Origin: Anaerolineae bacterium
GTDB taxonomy: Bacteria > Chloroflexota > Anaerolineae > B4-G1 > DUEL01
Length of the DNA stretch: 9,418 nt
Direction: 5' to 3'
NCBI GenBank assembly: GCA_016926575.1
Contig: JAFGOJ010000490.1
Span: 1-9,418 of the forward strand
The notes below the pieces were generated by a model. The model saw only the letters and a list, made by a program, of their open reading frames with translations. It ran no database searches and was not told the origin of the DNA. Of this stretch, positions 1 through 6,947 are shown in pieces (positions within the stretch are counted from its first letter, which is position 1; each line of letters opens with the position of its first letter). Position numbers and translations under genes: made by a program.

Positions 1-472
1 TGCCCACGCCCAGGTCCAGTGTCACCTGGCTGTTGCTGTAGGTATTGGCTCCATCGGTATAGACCATGAGGCTGACATAGCTCGCATAGTCGAGGGTAAT
101 GAACAGGCCATAGGTTTCGCCTGCCGGGATCGTCAACCCCCCTACCGCGAGCGGGGTAGGGACGTCTTCACCATTGCTGGTCACGGTGGCAGAGCCAAGC
201 AGTGTCCAGTCACCGGCGGTCGTCTCGGAACCGACGTAGCTGCCCTGCTTGTAGTAGACCAGGACCAGGTTCGACGCACCGGGAGTATCGATGTTGATGT
301 CAAAACCGGTGATGGTGATGTCCTCCGCCGCCGTGATGTCGAACATGTTGCCCAGCGCGCCATTGTTGAAGGCAAACATGGTCGTGATCGAGCCGGAGGC
401 AGCGGCAACCAGTCCGACGCTCAAGGCGAGCACGCCTACGACGAGCAGAACACATAATGCGCGTTTCTTCAT
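1..472 (-). CDS. Exported beta-rich protein of unknown function, N-terminal part (runs off the left edge)
   Basis: An open frame on the minus strand starts at ATG 472 and continues through the window edge without a stop, giving 157 residues. A ribosome binding site (GGAGAGG on the minus strand, 484-478) lies 5 bases before the ATG and fixes the start. Residues 1-24 form a classic signal peptide: MKKR, then a hydrophobic run of Leu/Val/Ala, with likely cleavage near VAA-AS. The mature part has alternating beta-strand-like stretches, with GNMFDI near residue 42, an 'ITGFDINI' stretch, a 'VYYKQGSYVG' stretch, and 'GGLTIPAGETYGLF' later. The same flavour of sequence is familiar to me from large secreted or cell-surface proteins of environmental bacteria, where it can occur as repeated modules; no enzymatic motif is visible. 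It is probably secreted or surface-displayed. The C-terminus is missing, so anchors or repeats cannot be judged. Function is not assigned. Confidence 0.85.
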   Translation of the reverse strand, partial: MKKRALCVLLVVGVLALSVGLVAAASGSITTMFAFNNGALGNMFDITAAEDITITGFDINIDTPGASNLVLVYYKQGSYVGSETTAGDWTLLGSATVTSNGEDVPTPLAVGGLTIPAGETYGLFITLDYASYVSLMVYTDGANTYSNSQVTLDLGVG

Positions 473-542
473 TTAAGCCTCTCCTATTATTGGTATAACT
501 TGCGGGGCTAACTCGCCAATGAGGAGTCTGGACTCTCCCCTC

Positions 543-588
543 CAGGTGAGGGCTTCATTACACAAGCACTATAACATCGTTTCACCTG
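543..588 (-). promoter_or_regulatory. Possible control region of the exported-protein gene: inverted arms around a -10-like element
   Basis: CAGGTGA at 543-549 and its exact reverse complement TCACCTG at 582-588 are separated by 32 bases. Between them, on the minus strand, lies TATAGT (573-568), a good -10 match about 100 bases upstream of the ATG at 472. No convincing -35 box is present at the right spacing, which would suit a regulator-dependent promoter. A 7-base match over this distance can arise by chance, so this is tentative. Confidence 0.25.
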
Positions 589-669
589 CTGCGGGACACC
601 GCATTGATAAAAGATTCGTGAAGAATGGCCCTGGCGTGACCTTGCGCCTATCGCCAAATCGTACTAAAT

Positions 670-699
670 TTGCATAATTCTGTACAATACCAGTATACT
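670..699 (+). promoter_or_regulatory. Candidate sigma-70-type promoter upstream of the DJ-1/PfpI gene
   Basis: TTGCAT (670-675) and TATACT (694-699) are separated by 18 bases and resemble -35 and -10 boxes. The surrounding DNA is AT-rich compared with the GC-rich coding sequence. Transcription from here would leave a leader of about 155 bases before the ATG at 864. Confidence 0.4.
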
Positions 700-733
700 T
701 TTTCTCATTGCCGATCCTGGCAGTGGGTTGTAC

Positions 734-767
734 TGCGCCAACATCAATGGCGCAAATCGATTATAAT
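734..767 (+). promoter_or_regulatory. Operator-like inverted repeat next to a perfect -10 box
   Basis: TGCGCCA (734-740) and TGGCGCA (748-754) form a perfect 7-base inverted repeat with a 7-base spacer, so the half-sites are 14 bases apart centre to centre. A consensus -10 box, TATAAT, follows at 762-767. The repeat covers where the -35 box would be, and no good -35 match is visible. This is the geometry expected for a dimeric regulator acting on the promoter of the DJ-1/PfpI gene, whose ATG is about 97 bases downstream. No run of T follows, so a terminator is unlikely. Confidence 0.45.
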
Positions 768-863
768 GCACCCCTGCAAAAGGAGAGAAAATCTGTCATA
801 ATAGAGCGCCGTGCCGCAAAGAAGATGCACGTGCCCCTTTTACCTGACACTAAGGAAGACATC

Positions 864-1436
864 ATGCAACTACAGGGCAAAAAAATCGGGATTTTGATGG
901 AAGGTGATTTTTACGAGCCGGAGATCTTTTACTACGAACGCCGCTTCAAAGAAGAAGGGGCGGAAGTCCACTTCCTGACGCGCCTCTGGGGGCAGCCATC
1001 CCTCACCTTTCTGGGCCATGAATACCGCGCCCCGTTCGAAGTCCACGAGAGCTTCGAGGACATCGACGACGCGGAGCTAAAGACCTACGATGCGATCATC
1101 GTGCCGTCCGGCATGGTCTCAGACCGGCTGCGCTGGACAGAAGACCTGAGCAAGCTCCCGCCCGCGACCGCTTTCCTCAAGCGGGCTTTTGCTGAGCCGG
1201 GCGTGCTCAAGGGCATCATCTGTCATGGCATGTGGCTCGTCGCCCCGGCCCCCGAACTGGTCAAAGGCCGCCCGGTCGTCGCCCACAACAACCTGCACGG
1301 CGACGTGATCAACATGGGCGCGATCTTCACCGACAAAGATGTCGTCGTCGATGGCGACCTCGTGACCGCCCGCAGCGGCGGACACTGCCATCTCTTCGCC
1401 CATAAAATTGTCGAACTACTGGCCGCTGCCGACTGA
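864..1436 (+). CDS. DJ-1/PfpI family protein (class I glutamine amidotransferase-like fold)
   Basis: The product is 190 residues, a normal single-domain length for this family. The N-terminus (KKIGILMEGDFYEPEI) is the first beta strand and an acidic loop, where E18 or E20 is the candidate conserved acidic residue. The 'FKEEGAEV' stretch matches the helix and second strand of PfpI-type proteins. The nucleophile elbow is GIICHGMWLVAP, with Cys120 followed by His121. 'LVTARSGGHCHLF' near the C-terminus matches the family's last conserved strand and loop. The start is ATG 864, preceded by AAGGAAG at 852-858; the frame stays open upstream to a TTG at 708, but those 52 codons cover promoter-like DNA. 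Members include stress chaperones, deglycase or glyoxalase-III-type enzymes, and putative amidases or proteases, so the reaction cannot be named. It is presumably cytoplasmic, since no signal peptide is visible. It is separated by 90 bases from the next gene and may be its own unit. Confidence 0.85.
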   Translation: MQLQGKKIGILMEGDFYEPEIFYYERRFKEEGAEVHFLTRLWGQPSLTFLGHEYRAPFEVHESFEDIDDAELKTYDAIIVPSGMVSDRLRWTEDLSKLPPATAFLKRAFAEPGVLKGIICHGMWLVAPAPELVKGRPVVAHNNLHGDVINMGAIFTDKDVVVDGDLVTARSGGHCHLFAHKIVELLAAAD

Positions 1437-1470
1437 CTCACGGCACACCGCTTACTTACGCACGGTAACG

Positions 1471-1490
1471 GCAGCCGTCGCACGGCCTGC
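1471..1490 (+). other. Weak hairpin between the DJ-1/PfpI gene and the epimerase-like gene
   Basis: GCAGCCGT (1471-1478) can pair with ACGG-CTGC (1482-1490) across a 3-base loop, with one C (1486) bulged. AT-rich sequence follows (AATATT), but there is no clear T run. It could be a weak terminator or leader structure. It lies about 36 bases before the ATG at 1527. No clear promoter was seen in this 90-base gap. Confidence 0.25.
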
Positions 1491-1526
1491 AATATTGATC
1501 TTGTGCAGCACTTACAGGAGCATACG

Positions 1527-3365
1527 ATGAACAAAGTAGAAACCATGCATTTTACGTTTTCGGATACCGTAGCCGGATACGTCACCCAGTACGACAAGGA
1601 GGGTGACACCTTCGGCCTCAAGACCTCGGACGGTCGCGAGTTCACGGTCAAGCTGAAGGGCAACACCTACGCCCTGCTGGTGCGCAACCTCGGCGAGCCG
1701 TACCAGGACAGCACCGGCCAGATTCGCGCCATGCTCACCGAGGGCCGCTACCTGTACGTCTACGGCATCTTCTACCCGGAGGGCGGGGCGTACACCTTCG
1801 AGGCGCAGTTTATCATCTTCGTGGGCCGCCGCCCCGGCGAGTTCGTCTTCGAGCGGCCCGACTGGTGGGTCAAGCAAATTCAGGAACTCGGCAACTTCTA
1901 CCTCAAGGCCCAGTTCCGGGGTGAGCCGCCCAACTTCGACAACTACCGCACCACGATCACGCTGACCGGCGAGAAGCCCACCGACAACTACCGCCAGGAA
2001 ACCGACACGATCTCGCGCCTGGTGTACGGGTTCGCCTCGGCCTTCATGCTCACCGGCGATGACCGCTTCCTCGAAGCCGCCGAAAAGGGCACCGAATACC
2101 TGCGCGAGCACATGCGCTTCTACGACCTGGACGAGAACATCATCTACTGGTATCACGGCATCGACGTGCACGGCAGCCGCGAGGACAAGGTCTTCGCCTC
2201 CGAGTTCGGCGACGACTTCGACGCCATCCCGGCCTACGAGCAGATTTACGCCCTCGCCGGGCCGATCCAGACCTTCCGCGTCAACGGCGACCAGCGCATC
2301 CTGCGCGACGCCGAACTGACGGTGGAACTCTTCGACCGCTTCTTCCTCGACAAGGAGAAGGGCGGCTACTTCTCTCACCTCGACCCGATCACGCTCGACC
2401 CGCGCAGCGACGCGCTCGGCCCGAACAAGGGCAAGAAGAACTGGAACAGCGTCGGCGACCATGCGCCCGCCTACCTGATCAACCTCTGGCTGGCGACCGG
2501 CGAAGAACGCTACGCCAAGATGCTCGAATACACCTTCGACACCATCTGCGCGCACTTCCCGGATTACGACCATTCGCCGTTCGTGCAGGAGAAGTTCTTC
2601 GAGGACTGGTCGCAAGACCAGCAGCACATGTGGCAGCAGAACCGGGGCGTCGTCGGCCACAACCTCAAGATCGCCTGGAACCTGATGCGCATGTACGGCC
2701 TCAAGGCGAAGGACGAGTACGAGAAGCTGGCGCGCGACATCGCCGAGCGGATGCCCGACATCGGCGGCGACCGCCAGCGCGGCGGCTGGTACGACGTGAT
2801 GGAGCGCATGAAGCAAAAGGGACAGGACTGGTACCGCTACGCCTTCCACGACCGCAAGGCATGGTGGCAGCAGGAACAGGGCATCCTGGCCTTCCAGATC
2901 CTCAACGGTGTGCTGGGCGATGAGGAATTCCTCAAGCTCGCCCGCGAATCGACCGCCTTCTACAACGCCTTCTTCCTCGACCACGACGACGGCGCGGTGT
3001 ACTTCAACGTGCTCGCCAACGGCATCCCCTACCTGATGGGCACCGAGCGCTTCAAGGGCAGCCACTCGATGAGCGGCTATCACTCGTTCGAGCTGGCCTA
3101 CCTGGCGCAGGTCTACACCAACCTGCTGATCACCAAGCAGCCGCTCGACCTGTACTTCAAGCCGTACACGGGCGGGCTGAAGGGCAACACGCTGCGCGTC
3201 TCGCCGGACATCCTGCCGCCGGGCAGCGTCAAGATCGACGCGGTGTGGGCCGATGGCAACCCGTACCGTCACTTCGATGCCGACGGCCTGACCGTGCGCC
3301 TCATGGATGCCGTCACCGACGCCGATCGCGTCAAGTACCAGGTACGCCTGGTCCCGACCGCTTAA
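1527..3365 (+). CDS. AGE-family (N-acylglucosamine 2-epimerase-like) sugar epimerase/isomerase with an extra N-terminal beta domain
   Basis: The product is 612 residues; typical AGE-family enzymes have about 390-430. Residues 1-105 are beta-rich and OB-like ('GYVTQYDKEG', 'TSDGREFTVKL', 'YLYVYGIFYPEGG'). Residues 110-545 fit an (alpha/alpha)6 barrel, and a short beta-rich tail follows. AGE-like landmarks are Arg164 in SRLVYGF, His312 in GDHAPAY, His378 in VVGHNLKIAW, KAWWQQEQ at 444-451, and His513 in FKGSHSM. The spacing of the three histidines (66 and 135) is close to that of the three catalytic histidines I recall for cellobiose 2-epimerase. Such enzymes interconvert aldose epimers or aldose and ketose at the reducing end. 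No signal peptide is seen, so it should be cytoplasmic. The start at ATG 1527 is supported by AGGAG at 1516-1520; an upstream in-frame GTG at 1503 lacks this. Because a debranching enzyme follows in the same cluster, a glucose- or maltooligosaccharide-type substrate is plausible but inferred. Another six-hairpin glycosidase-like role is possible. Confidence 0.75.
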   Translation: MNKVETMHFTFSDTVAGYVTQYDKEGDTFGLKTSDGREFTVKLKGNTYALLVRNLGEPYQDSTGQIRAMLTEGRYLYVYGIFYPEGGAYTFEAQFIIFVGRRPGEFVFERPDWWVKQIQELGNFYLKAQFRGEPPNFDNYRTTITLTGEKPTDNYRQETDTISRLVYGFASAFMLTGDDRFLEAAEKGTEYLREHMRFYDLDENIIYWYHGIDVHGSREDKVFASEFGDDFDAIPAYEQIYALAGPIQTFRVNGDQRILRDAELTVELFDRFFLDKEKGGYFSHLDPITLDPRSDALGPNKGKKNWNSVGDHAPAYLINLWLATGEERYAKMLEYTFDTICAHFPDYDHSPFVQEKFFEDWSQDQQHMWQQNRGVVGHNLKIAWNLMRMYGLKAKDEYEKLARDIAERMPDIGGDRQRGGWYDVMERMKQKGQDWYRYAFHDRKAWWQQEQGILAFQILNGVLGDEEFLKLARESTAFYNAFFLDHDDGAVYFNVLANGIPYLMGTERFKGSHSMSGYHSFELAYLAQVYTNLLITKQPLDLYFKPYTGGLKGNTLRVSPDILPPGSVKIDAVWADGNPYRHFDADGLTVRLMDAVTDADRVKYQVRLVPTA

Positions 3366-3380
3366 GGGTAAGGCCAGTCA

Positions 3381-3767
3381 ATGGATATTCACATCAGAGA
3401 AGAAGGCGGCGTCACCGTTATCAAATTGAGCGGCGACCTGGACGGCAAGACCTCCGGCGAAGCGCAGGAGCAAATCCTGCCGCTCGTCCACCCGGAAGGC
3501 CGGCTGCTGCTGGACATGAGCCAGCTCAATTACATGTCCAGCGCCGGGCTGCGCACGATGCTGCTGCTCTACCGCAAGGTTTCGGGCAGCGGGGGCAGTA
3601 TCGTGCTGGCAGGGCTGGCCGACGAAATCCGCGACACGATGTCGGCCACCGGCTTTCTGCACTACTTCATCACGACCGACACGCTTGAGGACGGCCTGGC
3701 CGAACTCAACGCTGCCACAGACAATGCTGCCCCTGGCAGCGCCGCTGCCCCCGGCAGCGCAGGGTAG
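3381..3767 (+). CDS. STAS-domain protein, anti-sigma factor antagonist type (RsbV/SpoIIAA-like)
   Basis: The product is 128 residues. Residues 1-110 are a STAS domain: 'GVTVIKLSGDLDG' at the start and the phosphorylation loop NYMSSAGLRTML, where Ser53 or Ser54 is the likely phosphoacceptor, followed by the usual helix. In partner switching, an RsbW-like kinase phosphorylates such a serine to switch the antagonist off, and a PP2C phosphatase reverses this. AAGG at 3370-3373 is the ribosome binding site, 7 bases before the ATG. The gene begins 15 bases after the epimerase-like gene and ends 9 bases before the debranching enzyme, so the three are probably co-transcribed. The tail (about 115-128) is Ala/Pro/Gly/Ser-rich and arose partly from an 18-base tandem duplication. 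It differs from the second STAS protein, which has MASAGLR instead of MSSAGLR. Confidence 0.9.
   Translation: MDIHIREEGGVTVIKLSGDLDGKTSGEAQEQILPLVHPEGRLLLDMSQLNYMSSAGLRTMLLLYRKVSGSGGSIVLAGLADEIRDTMSATGFLHYFITTDTLEDGLAELNAATDNAAPGSAAAPGSAG
3726..3761 (+). repeat. Two-copy 18-base tandem repeat in the tail of the first STAS gene
   Basis: GCTGCCCCTGGCAGCGCC (3726-3743) is followed at once by a second copy (3744-3761) differing at two positions. The copies are in frame and each encodes AAPGSA, so the duplication lengthens a flexible C-terminal tail without breaking the reading frame. Confidence 0.8.
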
Positions 3768-3776
3768 GGGGAGCGC

Positions 3777-5897
<2,121 letters not shown>

Positions 5898-5914
5898 ACA
5901 CTTGTTTTCAACCG

Positions 5915-5934
5915 GGGCGAGCGCAGGCTCGCCC
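5915..5934 (+). terminator. GC-rich hairpin after the debranching enzyme gene, possible terminator or attenuator
   Basis: GGGCGAGC (5915-5922) pairs perfectly with GCTCGCCC (5927-5934) over a GCAG loop. A mixed pyrimidine stretch with TTTT follows a few bases later, not directly, so termination may be partial. It lies between the stop at 5897 and the second STAS gene at 5974 and may lower read-through from the metabolic block into the signalling block. It could also stabilise the 3' end of an RNA. Confidence 0.45.
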
Positions 5935-5973
5935 TCTGTACCTTTTCTCTATTCGTTTTAAGGAGCAACCACC

Positions 5974-6312
5974 ATGGCTTTTGATGTTTCGCTGGAAATG
6001 ACCAAAAACGGTGTCGCCAAGATCACGCTGGCGGGCGAACTCGACGCCAACGTCGCCGGGGAATTCCGCGACAAGGTCGATGAGGCCGCGCAAAAAGGGG
6101 CCAAGCGCCTCGTGCTGCTGATGGCCGACCTCGAATACATGGCAAGCGCCGGGCTGCGCTCGCTCATCTTCGCCAAGCAGAAGATGGGTGCCGACGTGGA
6201 CATCTACGTCATCGCGGCGCAGGACCCGGTCATGGACACGATGGAGATGACCGGCTTCCATCACAGCGTCATCATGCGCGACGAATACGACGCCGAGATC
6301 GAGAATATCTAG
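5974..6312 (+). CDS. Second STAS anti-sigma factor antagonist (RsbV/SpoIIAA-like)
   Basis: The product is 112 residues, the usual length of a stand-alone STAS antagonist. It begins 'MAFDVSLEMTKNGVAKITLAGELDA' in outline: a first strand pair, then the conserved Gly-Glu-Leu-Asp turn. The phosphorylation loop is EYMASAGLRSLIF, with Ser58 the likely phosphoacceptor; the residue before it is Ala, so only one serine is available here, unlike the first STAS protein. AAGGAG at 5960-5965, 8 bases before the ATG, is a strong ribosome binding site. The gene lies 27 bases upstream of an RsbW-like kinase gene, the standard antagonist-kinase pairing, so it is the most likely cognate partner of that kinase. 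No promoter is evident in the 76-base gap before it, so it may depend on read-through or on a promoter I cannot recognise. Confidence 0.92.
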   Translation: MAFDVSLEMTKNGVAKITLAGELDANVAGEFRDKVDEAAQKGAKRLVLLMADLEYMASAGLRSLIFAKQKMGADVDIYVIAAQDPVMDTMEMTGFHHSVIMRDEYDAEIENI

Positions 6313-6339
6313 CCGCCCGGCTACCCAGGAAGGAACGCT

Positions 6340-6765
6340 ATGCAACCCCTGGTCGTGCCTGGCAACCTCGAGTCGCTGCAGGCGATCCGAGACTATGTAA
6401 TGGCAGCGGCAGCGGAGGCGGGGCTGGACCGCCGGAAAACCAACCGCCTGCGCCTGGCTGTGGACGAGATCACCACCAACTCCATCGTTCATGGTTACGA
6501 CGAAGCCGGACTGGAAGGCGATCTGCGCGTAGAAGCACAGCTCGATGACCAGAGGCTCACGATCCTCATTGAGGATCGCGGCGCAGCTTACGATGCGACT
6601 CAACACCGTATCCCGTCTTTTGAAGAACTGACGGCACCGCTCGATTCACGCGAGATCGGCGGCCTGGGCATCTTTCTGACGCTCAAGGGCATGGATGACT
6701 TCCGCTACGAGCGGGTTGGGAATCGCAACCGCAACATTTTTATCATGAACCGGGGCACTGAGTAA
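6340..6765 (+). CDS. RsbW/SpoIIAB-like serine kinase, anti-sigma regulatory factor (HATPase_c_2)
   Basis: The product is 141 residues, matching the single-domain RsbW/SpoIIAB family. GHKL ATP-binding motifs are visible in order: the N box RLAVDEITTNSIVHGY with Glu43 and Asn47, the G1-type motif IEDRGAAYD with Asp79 and Gly81, and the lid GGLGIFL at 107-113. In this family the protein binds and inhibits a sigma factor or other partner and phosphorylates the STAS antagonist on serine. AGGAAGGA at 6327-6334 is the ribosome binding site, 5 bases before the ATG. The gene is 27 bases after the second STAS gene, and a strong hairpin follows. No sigma factor gene is adjacent, so the target is unknown. 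In some bacteria such kinases act on non-sigma targets, and that remains possible here. Confidence 0.92.
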   Translation: MQPLVVPGNLESLQAIRDYVMAAAAEAGLDRRKTNRLRLAVDEITTNSIVHGYDEAGLEGDLRVEAQLDDQRLTILIEDRGAAYDATQHRIPSFEELTAPLDSREIGGLGIFLTLKGMDDFRYERVGNRNRNIFIMNRGTE

Positions 6766-6803
6766 GCGTCCTGATCCCAGGGCAGCCCCAGGCCCGCCGG
6801 TTC

Positions 6804-6847
6804 ACCAGGCCCTTCCGCCGTGCGCGGGGGCCTGGTTAAACTTGTTT
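6804..6847 (+). terminator. Candidate intrinsic terminator after the RsbW-like gene
   Basis: ACCAGGCCC (6804-6812) pairs perfectly with GGGCCTGGT (6828-6836). Inside this, CCGC (6815-6818) pairs with GCGG (6824-6827) around a CGTGC loop, leaving only a TT bulge. The sequence after the stem is T-rich but interrupted (TAAACTTGTTT), so termination may be incomplete. It lies in the 182-base gap before the phosphatase gene. The rest of that gap shows no convincing promoter, though transcription of the next gene must start there or read through. Confidence 0.6.
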
Positions 6848-6947
6848 ATTGCCAGATCGCTGCCGCCGCGTGCACGCTGCCGAGGCCCGCAGCTTATCCC
6901 TGGACGATACTTACTCCATCTACCGGGCGGAAAAAAGGTAACCTATC

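Noticed and set aside
534..545. Short palindrome near GAGTCTGGACTC in the divergent region
   Set aside because: Only 5 paired bases with a 2-base spacer and no promoter alignment; expected by chance.
708..863. 52-codon upstream extension of the DJ-1/PfpI gene from a TTG codon
   Set aside because: The stretch contains promoter-like boxes and an inverted repeat, and the encoded residues do not resemble the family. ATG 864 has a good ribosome binding site and starts right at the first family strand.
1503..1526. GTG start eight codons upstream for the AGE-like gene
   Set aside because: The strong AGGAG site at 1516-1520 lies inside that extension and points to ATG 1527.
1512..3272. 586-codon open frame on the minus strand
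   Set aside because: It is antisense to the AGE-like gene, has a Val/Glu/His/Arg-rich composition without domains, and has no ribosome binding site. It is a by-product of GC-rich codon usage.
6895..6915. GATACT as a -10 box for the phosphatase gene
   Set aside because: No -35-like sequence occurs at 16-18 bases upstream, where the DNA is GC-rich, so the call would be guesswork.
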